DNA of 64,000 bases from Adhaeretor mobilis (GTDB lineage: Bacteria; Planctomycetota; Planctomycetia; Pirellulales; Lacipirellulaceae). This document shows positions 54,351-63,857 of the stretch, piece after piece (the first letter of the stretch is position 1; every line of letters begins with the position of its first letter). The stretch spans positions 1,736,001 to 1,800,000 of the forward strand of contig NZ_CP036263.1 in NCBI RefSeq assembly GCF_007741515.1, given 5' to 3'. The position numbers were made by a program, and so were the translations under genes. The notes below the pieces were generated by a model. It had not been told where the DNA came from, did no database searches, and saw only the letters and a list, made by a program, of their open reading frames with translations.

Positions 54351-54830
54351 CTACGGAATTTGCCTTGGTATACCTGGAGTCCACCCTAGAACCCCACCCA
54401 TGCTGGGAGTGGTCCAGGCGAAGGTGAATTGTAACATGGCGAGGTAGTTCGCGGCATTCTTTTCCCAGCGGACATGAAGTCTGAGGAATTAATTGACCCA
54501 AAGGTGCGGTCGTTCGACGCCCCAGAGTCGTGCCTTGAAACAGAAGTTCTTCCTCCGCCGTACCACTTCTTGGCTACGCCATTTGAGGTGAGGTTCATAA
54601 TGGCTTCAGCGGAGGAACTGGCGAACGTTCTTCGAGCGGTAGTCTTTGTCGAGACACACGTGCGGATGCCGATCAGCGGCCGGCTGAGGACGGTCAATGG
54701 GAACGCTACCGAAGGTCGCTTTCAACAGAGTGATATCATCCGTGTTTTACCGCTTACCGCCCCCCAAGGACACGCCACGGCCATCGGATTCGGCCGCTGG
54801 TAGTTCAGTGTGTCCTTCCACAATTGCGTA
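54351..54830 (-). pseudogene. IS5-family transposase remnant with three in-frame stops
   Basis: One minus-strand frame reads ESDGRGVSLGGGKR, TAA, NTDDITLLKATFGSVPIDRP and HPHVCLDKDYRSKNVRQFLR, TGA, a basic stretch, CFKARLWGVERPHLWVN, TAA, then FLRLHVRWEKNAANYLAMLQ. This follows the second half of IS5-type DDE transposases in order: D-G-R-G, L-D-x-x-Y, R-x-W-x-V-E-R-x-H-x-W-x-N, R-W-E-K-x-x-x-N-Y-L. The first part, with the first catalytic aspartate, is missing. No terminal inverted repeats were found. Confidence 0.75.
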
Positions 54831-55038
54831 AGCCAAGAATGCTTGAAACAGCATTGGTTCTTGAACTTGGCAGTTGCGACCGAGAACATGGAGGCTTGAA
54901 TAATCGTCTACAATCAAGTTCGGCCGCGCAAGAGTCTGGGTGGTCAGACGCCCATGGAGTACGCAGCTTCAACCCTTTCCACTAGCCAGAGAATTGAAGC
55001 CGAGAACTCACACTCCAACTTGACCTATCTTTCTAGAT
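54810..55038 (+). pseudogene. IS3-family transposase (OrfB) C-terminal remnant
   Basis: The plus-strand frame reads ECLKQHWFLNLAVATENMEA, TGA, IIVYNQVRPRKSLGGQTPME, YAA, and a divergent tail ending at TAG 55036-55038. The E-C-L-x-x-H-W-F and Y-N-x-x-R-P-x-x-S-L-G-x-x-T-P-x-E-Y segments are the C-terminal signature of the IS3 integrase core. The in-frame TGA replaces the Trp expected after E-A. It abuts the opposite-strand IS5 remnant. Confidence 0.72.
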
Positions 55039-55751
55039 AGAAAATCGAAAAAAGTCTGGGAAGGAAGCAGGGCCTGCTGTCTCTGCTGCGGCGGACGAAC
55101 TATAATCGCGAGACAGGCTAGGAAGACGTCTACCATGCCGACCGCTAGTGAATCGATCACGAGATACGACATATCCTGGGTAGCAGGGCCATCTGGAGCA
55201 TCACGCGGCTTCGGTGAGTGATGTTGTGCGGCTCGAAACGTAGGTTCTCACGGCTTTGATGCACCTCACAGGCAAGCAGATCGACTAGGACCGGGCGACA
55301 TCCACTAAAGCAATTAAGGAGAGATCGATTGCCAACACAAGAGTGGTGAGCAGGTCGGCGAACGAGGAGTTTGCTTTCGGCTGTTACCCCCGACCCTCAA
55401 GAGGTTGACAGTTACGGTATCCGTCCTTCGCAGTCAACGATCAGCGAGCGGAACAAGATCGCCACAGGTGTCATTCCCTCGAACTCAATTCTGATGATTT
55501 GCTGCTCCTCCTCGAAGCCTAGATGCTGCTTGTAATCATGGGAGCTGACCTTTATGATCGAGCACTGACCGCATTAAGAGGTCATGCCCACTGCGGCGAT
55601 GGCACGCGTCAAGAGAAGGCTTCACATGCTCCACACGGGGACGCAAGTATCGATAGTGGCCACTTTCAATGCCGAGAGTGTTGCGAGAGCCAATCGAAAC
55701 TGAAACTTTTGAGTTACTCCATAGAGTGAGAAAGTATATGAGAGAAAGTAT
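55039..55751. other. Worn intergenic region
   Basis: About 710 bases. On the minus strand around 55415-55545 one frame reads LGFEEEQQIIRIEFEGMTPV, then AILFRSLIVDCEGRIP and a stop; it looks protein-like but I cannot assign it. Its end just before the next gene has a 14-base tandem duplication (AGAAAGTATATGAG). Confidence 0.35.
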
Positions 55752-56522
55752 ATGAGAGAAAGCAAGACTCTTAGTCGTTTGAAAACTGGTAAGGTAGTAC
55801 GGATTTGCGGCCTAGGACACTTCCTTCCTTCTTTTATTCGCCACGCTGCGCACTTTGGTTTTGACTGTATATGGCTCGACCTGGAGCATCGGTCATTTGA
55901 TTATCGCGAGGTACAGGCCCTACTGGCATACTGCCACTTGTACGATATCGATTGCCTGATCCGTCCCCCCACTACTCAACCCACACAGCTTTATCGTTAC
56001 TTGGAAGACGGTGCGGCCGGCTTGATGATTCCCCATGTAGCGACCAGCGAAGAAGCTCGGGAAATTGTAGACGCGATCAAGTTTCCTCCACTAGGTAACC
56101 GTGGGGTCGATGGGGCTGGCTTGGACAGTGACTTCATGTTGCATGGCGGCCCTTCTTATCCCGGACGTGCTAATGAGGAAACCTTTCTTTTGGTACAAAT
56201 AGAATCACCTCAGGCAGTTGATCAGATCGATTCCATCGCTGCAGTAAGTGGTGTTGATGGGTTGTTCATCGGCCCAGGCGATCTAGGATTGCGGCTCGGC
56301 AATGAGGACGCTTCCTTGTCTGTTGCCCAAGCTATTGAGGCCGTTGCGGTGGCTGCAACCCAACACAAGAAGGCTTGGGGATGTCCGATGGCAACGGTTG
56401 AAGAGATGAGAGCTTTGACCCAACGCGGGGCTCAACTTGTCGCTCATGGTAACGACTTCGTAGGGCTCAAATGCCACTTGGAAGCGATGGCAGGAGATTT
56501 TGAGAACGCTGATATCCGTTAG
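55752..56522 (+). CDS. HpcH/HpaI-family aldolase
   Basis: Predicted cytoplasmic class II aldolase acting on 2-keto acids, such as 2-keto-3-deoxy sugar acids. Motifs: CIWLDLEHRSFDYREVQALL (the W-x-D-x-E-H block of the active site), YLEDGAAGLMIPHVATSEEA, FLLVQIESPQAVDQID (metal-binding Glu) and VDGLFIGPGDLGLRLG (metal-binding Asp). The length of 256 is normal. The ATG at 55752 follows a duplicated 14-base unit that also contains an ATG at 55738, which leads to an immediate stop. It converges with the minus-strand catabolic operon and probably belongs to sugar-acid breakdown; the exact keto acid is unknown. Confidence 0.88.
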   Translation: MRESKTLSRLKTGKVVRICGLGHFLPSFIRHAAHFGFDCIWLDLEHRSFDYREVQALLAYCHLYDIDCLIRPPTTQPTQLYRYLEDGAAGLMIPHVATSEEAREIVDAIKFPPLGNRGVDGAGLDSDFMLHGGPSYPGRANEETFLLVQIESPQAVDQIDSIAAVSGVDGLFIGPGDLGLRLGNEDASLSVAQAIEAVAVAATQHKKAWGCPMATVEEMRALTQRGAQLVAHGNDFVGLKCHLEAMAGDFENADIR

Positions 56523-56747
56523 TACTACATGCAGGCAAATGATGATGCGGTCGATGATACTGACGAATTTCTCCAATTTGGGCATGGCCAAAACTACATT
56601 CGTCGATGGTAATCTCTTCAGCGAGGTTAGCCAGAACGACCTGGCAATTGGCGTTCGCACCTATCCAGCCGGAAGGGCAGTTTCTTGGGCTCCAGCAGTG
56701 CGAACATCGCAACGGAGGAAATACTGGTCCGCCGATTAGGCAGTGCC

Positions 56748-58895
56748 CTACCTCTTCAGCACGCCCTCAAGTTCCTTCATCCACGTTTCTTGTCCACTAC
56801 GAGTAATGTGCACTGCATCTTCGCTCATGTTCTGATTGAGAGTGCCATCACCATTTAGAAAGTGTGATCTTAAGTCTAGATACTGGACACTCGGATCTGA
56901 AGATAGACGGGCAATTATCCGATGAAGATCATCAACTTCTTCTCGTAGTGGATCGGAGGGCGTTTTTCCAGTTGGAAAGCACCCGCACAGGATGATCTTT
57001 GAATTGGGCTTGTGGTCACGCAACCACCTAACAATTTCAATGGTACCTTCTGCCGTTTCTTCTCCGGTATGCCGTGCCGAGTTGATATTGTTGACACCAA
57101 TCATTAAAACGACAAAGTCGGGAGTAAGCTCCGCAAGCTGACCATTCTGAAGGCGCCAGAGAATGTGTTCGGTCCGATCTCCGGAAAGACCTAAGCACAG
57201 AGCTTGTTGGTTTCCTAAGTATCTATCGACGGCTCGTGGTCCGTCGGGCTGAGCCATTCGGAGGTTGTGACCGGTAAGTCCTTGGGTAATTGAGTCTCCA
57301 AGCAAAACAACCTTACTATCTGGCTTAGCTGCGGCGACACGTTTCAGATACCTGAAAGCAGTTTGCCAGTCCGATCCCCAGCCGGCCCCTGCCCGATACT
57401 CTACGGAGGGAACGGACTCGACGGCGGGGTTTTCCATGAGACACACAGTGCGCATCAAGTAGCGACGGAGAGAATCCGGAGGGTGCAGGCCATGGGGGTG
57501 ATGCCCGCTTCCGGGCTTTCTCCAAATCTTGACACGCCCACCTAGCTTTCTGTATTCACGGGCCAGCGGGAGCGCATTGTCAGACGGAGGCACAGTTGTA
57601 TCGGCCATCCCAAGGACGAGCGCAATGGGAACCTTCGCTTTGGCGATCGGTTCAAGGATCTCGGCGTGTCGCGGCTGGGGAAGTTTCTCTGCCTGATCCT
57701 CCACCACGCCATATGCCTCCAGGAGTTGCTCCCAATTTTCGCTCGAACGAGTCCCATTTTGTCCGCCTGGCCAGGAGAGACTATTGCACACGGGATTGTC
57801 GCCGTAGATTGCGGACACTTTTTCTGGATTTCTGGAAGCCCAGAGGAAGATCGGAAGACCACCTCGTGACATCCCTTCGAGAATAGGCTTGTGAGAAAGG
57901 GAGAGTTCATTAGTGGCAAGAGCATAAAATTTGTCCCAGCGAGCAATTGCTTCCTCGGATCCATAAAGATTGGCAACGTCACAGTAAGCAACATGAAACC
58001 CTCGGTCGAGCAGCGAAAGGTCTAACTCTGGCTCGTGGCCGAAAAACCTGGCTCGCAAAATCCACTGTCGATTCTTCGCAACCTGATGCGGTGATACCAA
58101 ATGGCAAGTTGCTTTCCCTAAGGCGAACGTGAATCTCCGAAAACCGTGCCAATGGTCCTCCCGGACAGAGAGGTTCAACGAAGCCAGTTTCGCCTCTAGA
58201 CCACAGGATTCCTCATAGGCGATTACCAATCGATCGTGGATCTCGTGTGCCAGCGACTCGTGCCCAAAGTTGTCGGGATGAACGCCATCGATGGTTGAGC
58301 TAAAGCTCCGAGACAGATCGTGATAAAAGACTTGCGGCTCTTGGAGAGCTAATTGACGATAGACTGCTGCAATCTCTTTGATTCGTGCAGCCCGAACTTT
58401 CAGCCGTTCAATTGTCTCATTATCTTCCATGTTGTCGGGGAACACAGGAGGAGGACCAAGTAGATGTACCTTGACTTGTGCATTATTTGCTCGAAAAGAT
58501 TGAATGAGGCGAAGAACATCACCTTCAAGATCCCCGTGATGTTGCCAGTTGTCCCGAGGCTCCGAGATACTGTCGCTTGTGCCGAGCATGATCACAATGA
58601 CATCAGGAGCCCAGCTTAGAGCTGCTTGATACTCCGGGGTTGAAATGTAAGGGAGCTCTGCCTTTTCTAAGACACCCACGGAAGAGCGAGCGAAGTTCCG
58701 AGTTTCGTATTCTGGAGCTAAGAACTGCGCCAATAGAGCAGAATACACATTCAAATCATTTGGTTTAGCAGCAGCATCAGCAGTAAGGGAGTCACCGATA
58801 ACCGCAAGTCTGATAGGTTCTGCTGCCCCTATGAGACCGGAAGTTGAAAGTAGAAAGAATGTCGAAAGAACAGTGGCACGAATGAGGATTTGCAT
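56748..58895 (-). CDS. Triple-domain exported hydrolase: SGNH, alpha/beta hydrolase, SGNH
   Basis: A rare three-enzyme fusion. The signal peptide (MQILIRATVLSTFFLLST) is followed by an SGNH domain with LAVIGDSLTADAAAK, VIVIMLGTSDSISEP and STIDGVHPDNFGHE. A middle alpha/beta hydrolase has nucleophile segment KPILEGMSRGGLPIFLWAS, VLGMADTTVPPSDN with the acid, and PGSGHHPHGLHPP with the histidine. A second SGNH domain has KVVLLGDSITQGLTG, VVLMIGVNNINSA and DAVHITRSGQETW. All three triads look complete. The ATG at 58895 starts the signal peptide; the frame is open from 58976. It is the last gene of the minus-strand operon. It probably strips several ester groups from one glycan; this is inference. 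Confidence 0.83.
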   Translation of the reverse strand: MQILIRATVLSTFFLLSTSGLIGAAEPIRLAVIGDSLTADAAAKPNDLNVYSALLAQFLAPEYETRNFARSSVGVLEKAELPYISTPEYQAALSWAPDVIVIMLGTSDSISEPRDNWQHHGDLEGDVLRLIQSFRANNAQVKVHLLGPPPVFPDNMEDNETIERLKVRAARIKEIAAVYRQLALQEPQVFYHDLSRSFSSTIDGVHPDNFGHESLAHEIHDRLVIAYEESCGLEAKLASLNLSVREDHWHGFRRFTFALGKATCHLVSPHQVAKNRQWILRARFFGHEPELDLSLLDRGFHVAYCDVANLYGSEEAIARWDKFYALATNELSLSHKPILEGMSRGGLPIFLWASRNPEKVSAIYGDNPVCNSLSWPGGQNGTRSSENWEQLLEAYGVVEDQAEKLPQPRHAEILEPIAKAKVPIALVLGMADTTVPPSDNALPLAREYRKLGGRVKIWRKPGSGHHPHGLHPPDSLRRYLMRTVCLMENPAVESVPSVEYRAGAGWGSDWQTAFRYLKRVAAAKPDSKVVLLGDSITQGLTGHNLRMAQPDGPRAVDRYLGNQQALCLGLSGDRTEHILWRLQNGQLAELTPDFVVLMIGVNNINSARHTGEETAEGTIEIVRWLRDHKPNSKIILCGCFPTGKTPSDPLREEVDDLHRIIARLSSDPSVQYLDLRSHFLNGDGTLNQNMSEDAVHITRSGQETWMKELEGVLKR

Positions 58896-59070
58896 GAGAT
58901 GTAACCTATTCGTATTGTTTTTCATTTGACAATCGATCCCACTCCAATGATGAAAAAGTTGACTGATTTTTGACATGCATAATACCTTGTGTAGATCACC
59001 CGAGTTACGAATTCTTGCCTTCAGAAAGGCCTACTTTGACCAGTGTTCCTATAGATGACATACACTGCTT

Positions 59071-60189
59071 CTATGGCTGACACGAACCGTTTGAAGGCAA
59101 ATCTCCTGAGCAGCTGCTTCTCAACTCTTTCTTGCAATTGGCTCTAGCTATCAAGGACTCAGCATTCTTAGAAAACATCCTTTCTATCGAAAGTCGATCC
59201 AAAGCTAAATCATCGCAGCCAGACTTAAATGCTTTTAAAGCTTCATACATGTAAAGTGTGTAATTCGCTTCAATCTCAGGGGCTTCTCGCTGTTGATTGA
59301 AATGAAATGGGTAGTTCGTGTAATTCTTATAAGTTGCTCCCGACCAACTTCGCCTGCCTCGCATATAAAAAATCGGGTTGTCCGTTCCATAAAGAATCCG
59401 TTCCGGCTCCACTGTCTCCAAAGCGAATCGTAAGACTGCTGGATTAAGAACGGCCGAAGTATCAAAGTACAACCCGTGGTCGTTTGCTAGTTGAGGCAAC
59501 GCTTCTTTGGCATGCTCTAAGGTGTAGCACCTCCCGAGATGAGCGATAACTAACGCAATATCAGGGTATTTCTCGCGAATTGTCTGTACTTCACGAATGT
59601 TCTTGGGATCACACAACCGACCTGCCCGGGGAACGTGAAGGGTGACCCAAGCTTGCCTCGTATTTAGTAGTTCTAGTTGGTGGTGGGGTAGGAAATCAAA
59701 AATACTAGCCTCTAAATGCTTGTCGCGGCTAGTTGGGTCGTGGCTGATTAAAGCGTAGTACGGTTTGGCACCAACAACACTTGGTCGATCCAATTCTTCC
59801 GAGAGCTCAGCTGCTGACATCGATGGAAGAGTTACGGCAAGCGATTTCCACCCTCTTTCATCGGCATCGGAAGCAAGTTGTTTATTTCCAGCTTCTACAT
59901 CAAATTCCAGACTGGGGACACCAAACGCAAGGCATGAAAAACTACGGTCTGGAAAGACTTGCTCGTAGCAACGCTGCGCATCTGCTGCACTTATGGGCTC
60001 GAAAACTTCGTTTACCCAATACTGCTTCCGCATGGCATCGGTCATAGAAATGATTCGATGCTGCGGCTCTTGCACATGCGTATGGGCATCGAAGATTCGT
60101 TCGGGCAGCCATGCTTCAAGATGTTCTTCCCAGAATTTACGATCGGTGTTGCTGTAGTCCCAGACGTGGTATAGCGGAGTAGCAGTCAT
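59071..60189 (-). CDS. Amidohydrolase-2-like metal hydrolase (lactonase-like), first
   Basis: Predicted cytoplasmic TIM-barrel hydrolase. Metal-binding motifs: FDAHTHVQEPQ near residue 33, a mid-barrel WVTLHVPRAGRL, LVIAHLGRCY and the late ILYGTDNPIFYM. Related enzymes open lactones or remove carboxyl or amide groups. AAGGGA lies five bases before the ATG at 60189. It follows the FGGY kinase gene by 36 bases. Its size (372) exceeds the usual ~290, with a long N-terminal part (YHVWDYSNTDRKFWEEHL) as seen in uronate-isomerase-like relatives. Which sugar derivative it acts on is unknown. Confidence 0.82.
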   Translation of the reverse strand: MTATPLYHVWDYSNTDRKFWEEHLEAWLPERIFDAHTHVQEPQHRIISMTDAMRKQYWVNEVFEPISAADAQRCYEQVFPDRSFSCLAFGVPSLEFDVEAGNKQLASDADERGWKSLAVTLPSMSAAELSEELDRPSVVGAKPYYALISHDPTSRDKHLEASIFDFLPHHQLELLNTRQAWVTLHVPRAGRLCDPKNIREVQTIREKYPDIALVIAHLGRCYTLEHAKEALPQLANDHGLYFDTSAVLNPAVLRFALETVEPERILYGTDNPIFYMRGRRSWSGATYKNYTNYPFHFNQQREAPEIEANYTLYMYEALKAFKSGCDDLALDRLSIERMFSKNAESLIARANCKKELRSSCSGDLPSNGSCQP

Positions 60190-60225
60190 GTGATCCCTTG
60201 CGTCGGTATCCTAGATAAATGCGAT

Positions 60226-61641
60226 TTAGTTCTTCAGTAATTCTTGGTAGAGCGGAAAGTCTTCATCTCGACGGACTACTATTGATTCGGGGGCTAGTAG
60301 TTTGGCGCATGCTTTCAAGTCATCACCTACAACCAAAGACCGTGCCAACACGGCCGCTCCTCGTGCGCTAACAAAAGGTTCTGTTACACAATTGACCGGC
60401 ATACCTGTCGAATTAGCTATGACCTGCCGTGTAACGGGGCTATGTGCTGCTTCTCCACATAGGACCAATTCTTGAATCAGCATGCCGGCCTCACGGAGTC
60501 GCCCTATGTATCGAGCCAATTCCAAAGCCAAACCCTCTACCACAGCGCGAAGTATGTGTTTGAATGAATGGTGCAGCGAGATTCCGGTTAGACTAGCACT
60601 GGTATCTTTTCTCTCCGATAAATCAAGCAGCAGTGAAGGCTGGAAACGTAGACCGTCGCTTCCAACGGGCACTTCTGACAAATACTCATCGAGTTGTTCG
60701 CGATTTACTGGGCTCTCATTTGACAAGTTCCACGCCCACTCAATGGCAACACCTCCCGTGCCCATAGTGAGCAGTTGTCCGTAGAGTTCCTCAACGAGAT
60801 GGCGACATACAAACGTACTAGGAATAACTGGCTCAGTAAGCGCTTCGCAATTCGCCAACAAGACCCACGAAGAACCAGTTCCTACAGAGACACTGCCGAT
60901 TTCAATAGAGCCAGCCCCTAGTGCACTTGCGTATTGGTCGTGAACTGCTGGAGAGACAGGTGTTCCATCGGGTAAGCCTGTCGCCTCTGATGCAGGACCG
61001 CTCAGCACCCCTGCGATCGAACTTGCGGGTAAGAGATCTGGGAGTTGTTGCTCGGAGAGAGACAATCGCTGAAGCAGCTCAGGATCGGCAGCCTGAAGCC
61101 AAGGGTTGTAGAGCATGGCAATCGCTAGCGAAGTAGCATCGTGTGCTCGCCGACCGCACAATCTCCCGGTAACTACATCGCCTACAAATGCAATATGGTT
61201 GTCGCGATTCAACATTACCGGCGAAGTGCTCTGAAGTCGCAAAATTTGTCCTGCGGCCAAGCAGCTCTTTTCGTGGCCAAGCCTTCCAGAAAAAAATTGG
61301 CTGCCTAGCTCTTCAGTCAACTGCTGGTCGTAAAGGAATCCACGACTATCGAGCCAGCTGATAACTTTGCCTAATGGCTTCTCAAGAGCATCTAAGACTT
61401 GTATCGCAGCACCCTGACTAGAAACGCCTACAGCTTGAATAGTGTCTCCGGCAACTTCACAGGTGGCTTCTCGAATACAATGGCAGGTAGCATCCCAAAT
61501 CTGCTCAATATCCTGCTCAACACTTCCATTGGTCGACCTCTCTCGATCGACAGGGCAAAGATGGCGAGCTGCGACTTTGCCATCCTCATTGACGACAATC
61601 ACTTTGACATTCGTTGTACCTAGATCTAGTCCTAAATACAT
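60226..61641 (-). CDS. FGGY-family carbohydrate kinase
   Basis: Predicted cytoplasmic ATP-dependent sugar kinase. It starts MYLGLDLGTTNVKVIVVNED, the phosphate-binding motif of the actin/hexokinase fold. SSQGAAIQVLDALEKPLGKV and ISWLDSRGF are the FGGY-N elements; VHDQYASALGAGSIEIGSVS and MGTGGVAIEWAW are substrate/ATP elements; LVLCGEAAHSPVTRQVIANS is the FGGY-C signature. Length 471 fits xylulo-, rhamnulo- or fuculokinase-like enzymes, and the exact sugar cannot be read. The start lies 3 bases after the stop of the upstream amidohydrolase gene, so they are surely co-transcribed. Confidence 0.88.
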   Translation of the reverse strand: MYLGLDLGTTNVKVIVVNEDGKVAARHLCPVDRERSTNGSVEQDIEQIWDATCHCIREATCEVAGDTIQAVGVSSQGAAIQVLDALEKPLGKVISWLDSRGFLYDQQLTEELGSQFFSGRLGHEKSCLAAGQILRLQSTSPVMLNRDNHIAFVGDVVTGRLCGRRAHDATSLAIAMLYNPWLQAADPELLQRLSLSEQQLPDLLPASSIAGVLSGPASEATGLPDGTPVSPAVHDQYASALGAGSIEIGSVSVGTGSSWVLLANCEALTEPVIPSTFVCRHLVEELYGQLLTMGTGGVAIEWAWNLSNESPVNREQLDEYLSEVPVGSDGLRFQPSLLLDLSERKDTSASLTGISLHHSFKHILRAVVEGLALELARYIGRLREAGMLIQELVLCGEAAHSPVTRQVIANSTGMPVNCVTEPFVSARGAAVLARSLVVGDDLKACAKLLAPESIVVRRDEDFPLYQELLKN

Positions 61642-61644
61642 TCG

Positions 61645-62676
61645 TTAGCTCGTCGGTTCCAAAGTATGACCAAAAAGAAAATCGAGCGTATTGCTATTGG
61701 ATACCTTGCGGCGTAGAGTCGGTGACAAGGCGTTCAGAGCACCCACTTCATCCTCGTAGCGACCCTTTAATCCAAACTCCTGAAAGATGCCGTCCCCCTG
61801 TTGTCTTCGACAATGATAGGTGTAAGCAGGCGCATCTGATCCCCAAAGAATCAAGTCGGGGTACTCTTCGCAAATATTGACCATCACCTCGAGGTGGTCT
61901 GAATAGTTGGCTTTTAGCAAGGAGTCTCTGCTTATCATTCCCTCAGCAACACACTGTAACGCTAGGTCAACTTGAATTTTGATGGCTGAAGTATCAACCC
62001 AAACATTTGCAGCCGAACTAGCTGCATCTAACATTTGTCGATTGAATATCAGGCAGTGGGCTAGGCAAAAGCGTAACTTTGGCCTTTCGGCTGCGATGTG
62101 CAGCAGATCGCTCGCCTGCGAATACTCATCGTTAGGCAAAGTGGTCGCGTGAAAGAGGAACGGAATATTACGCTCCTCAGCAAAATCCAGGAACTTGTTC
62201 CCCGTGCTGAGGATTCCTATGGCATGCGACAAACAACCCACGGGATGAATCTTAATTCCATAGATTGGATAATCATGTTCTAAGTTCTTGAGGGCACGGA
62301 GTTGGGGCTCCACGTCTCTAACAGGATCCAAGGAGACGAAAGGAATAAAGCGATTTGAAAGTTCGGGGCAAAAATCGAATATCTCACGCATCAACATGAG
62401 ATTCTCTATCGAGTAGGGCGGATCGGAGAGCGGGCTTTGAACTCGCACTCTTTCACCGTGCTTCATCTTTGCCAAGTCGAAAGAAAGGTCAGGCAGCAAG
62501 GGGAAGACAACGTTAACGTCAACCTTGCCAGCTAGCTGGCGGTAATAGAGACTTTCGGCCGACTGAGCATAGGGATACTCTCCGCAAATATAACTGCCGA
62601 CCCCCACGCCGACATGGGAGTGAACGTCGATGGTCTTGTTTTGCAGGTCTTTTATCTTGAGATGCTTGTTGGCCAT
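61645..62676 (-). CDS. Amidohydrolase-2-like metal hydrolase (lactonase-like), second
   Basis: A second, only distantly related TIM-barrel hydrolase. Metal motifs: KTIDVHSHVGVGVGSYICGE near residue 17, IYGIKIHPVGCLSH, LRFCLAHCLIFN and LILWGSDAPAYTYH. The length of 343 is usual. It lies 134 bases after the NagB-like gene. Two such enzymes in one operon suggest two hydrolytic or isomerising steps on sugar lactones or amides. No signal peptide, so it is cytoplasmic. Confidence 0.82.
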   Translation of the reverse strand: MANKHLKIKDLQNKTIDVHSHVGVGVGSYICGEYPYAQSAESLYYRQLAGKVDVNVVFPLLPDLSFDLAKMKHGERVRVQSPLSDPPYSIENLMLMREIFDFCPELSNRFIPFVSLDPVRDVEPQLRALKNLEHDYPIYGIKIHPVGCLSHAIGILSTGNKFLDFAEERNIPFLFHATTLPNDEYSQASDLLHIAAERPKLRFCLAHCLIFNRQMLDAASSAANVWVDTSAIKIQVDLALQCVAEGMISRDSLLKANYSDHLEVMVNICEEYPDLILWGSDAPAYTYHCRRQQGDGIFQEFGLKGRYEDEVGALNALSPTLRRKVSNSNTLDFLFGHTLEPTS

Positions 62677-62810
62677 TTTAAACCGTCGATCTCGATACCT
62701 AAACGGATCGTTGCTTAACAGTGAACCATTGTGTCAAGTAGAAGCGAGAATGGGTCGAGAGAGTAACGCAGCCTGGTAGGTTCACTTGTTGCGCAGGACA
62801 TCCGTTAGCA

Positions 62811-63764
62811 TTAGATAACCATCTCAGTACGTCTTTCGCTCGTTTCGGTACTGCAATCAGCAGCTACCGAGCCTGACAAAATCAATTCACTGTTAATCAC
62901 CTGCAAAATACTTGCCGGTACCAAAGGAGTTACCGGGCCATGCGCGGCTAAGCGGGTGATGTATCGTTGCCATACCGACTCACCTGCACCAAAACCATTC
63001 CAGAAGCTTACTAGCTTGGAATTCTTGAGGTCTTTGGGGCCAATAGTAGCAGCTTTAGGAGGTACCCAGGACCAGTCTCCCGCGCTACCTGCATCAGCAT
63101 ACAGACTGTTTTGGCACACTGTGATCGGACTCAAATCGACGATCCTACTACCCTGTTCCAAGTAGCCATCCAGATCATCGGCGAATTCACGTCCTAAATG
63201 CGGTTCAAAGAATGCGATGTGCCCACACCACCCGATACCACCATAGCAAACGTCTGCACCGCCTTTGTCTTCCAACATCTTGCTATAGTCGTTGACATTC
63301 TTGTCATTCGGAAAATGTATCTGCTCGTCAGGCATTCGCAGTTCGGGACGGATTCGGTCGAACAAGTCGTGATACATCCAGTACTGAAAGCCCCCTTTCC
63401 AGTTCTTAGGGGCTGTCTTGCCATCTTCGTTGGCATATTCATCCATGTTAAAAGTATGCACATGATGGCAAGGAATATTCAAATCATTGATCATCTTAGC
63501 GACGAAGGCATAGTTTGGGTTCGGCGCTGGAAGAATGAGGACATATTGCTTCGAGCCTTCATCCAAGGCTCGCTTTATTCCGGAGACAATGTCCATCAAG
63601 AAGCTAAATTGGAAGGCAGTCTCATGCTCTATCACACGGATCTTGAGCTTGTCGGAAGGCGTATTCGTTATATCTTGCCGCTTGATCTGTCGCACACGTT
63701 GGCAGACTTCCTTGTCGCGAAACTCTAGATATTGTGACAGCTCATAATCAAACGAATTGGCCAT
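62811..63764 (-). CDS. NagB-like sugar-phosphate isomerase/deaminase
   Basis: Predicted cytoplasmic enzyme of the glucosamine-6-phosphate isomerase/deaminase superfamily. Motifs: YVLILPAPNPNYAFVAKMIN (in place of the sugar-phosphate loop G-x-S-P-x-x-x-Y), VHTFNMDEYANEDGK with the catalytic Asp, and CYGGIGWCGHIAFFEPHLGR, matching G-G-I-G-x-D-G-H-I-A-F-x-E-P. Two differences stand out: the phosphate-binding segment is unusual, and Cys replaces the Asp that follows G-I-G-x. So the substrate may not be glucosamine 6-phosphate. The ATG at 63764 follows the aldolase gene by 93 bases. Confidence 0.82.
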   Translation of the reverse strand: MANSFDYELSQYLEFRDKEVCQRVRQIKRQDITNTPSDKLKIRVIEHETAFQFSFLMDIVSGIKRALDEGSKQYVLILPAPNPNYAFVAKMINDLNIPCHHVHTFNMDEYANEDGKTAPKNWKGGFQYWMYHDLFDRIRPELRMPDEQIHFPNDKNVNDYSKMLEDKGGADVCYGGIGWCGHIAFFEPHLGREFADDLDGYLEQGSRIVDLSPITVCQNSLYADAGSAGDWSWVPPKAATIGPKDLKNSKLVSFWNGFGAGESVWQRYITRLAAHGPVTPLVPASILQVINSELILSGSVAADCSTETSERRTEMVI

Positions 63765-63857
63765 AATGACACTTCATCCCTTTTCTGTTCACTGCTAGTT
63801 AATTATTCCGATTTGCTCACGAATTCCCCGTATTGCCGCAACTTCACTACGCCGGCT

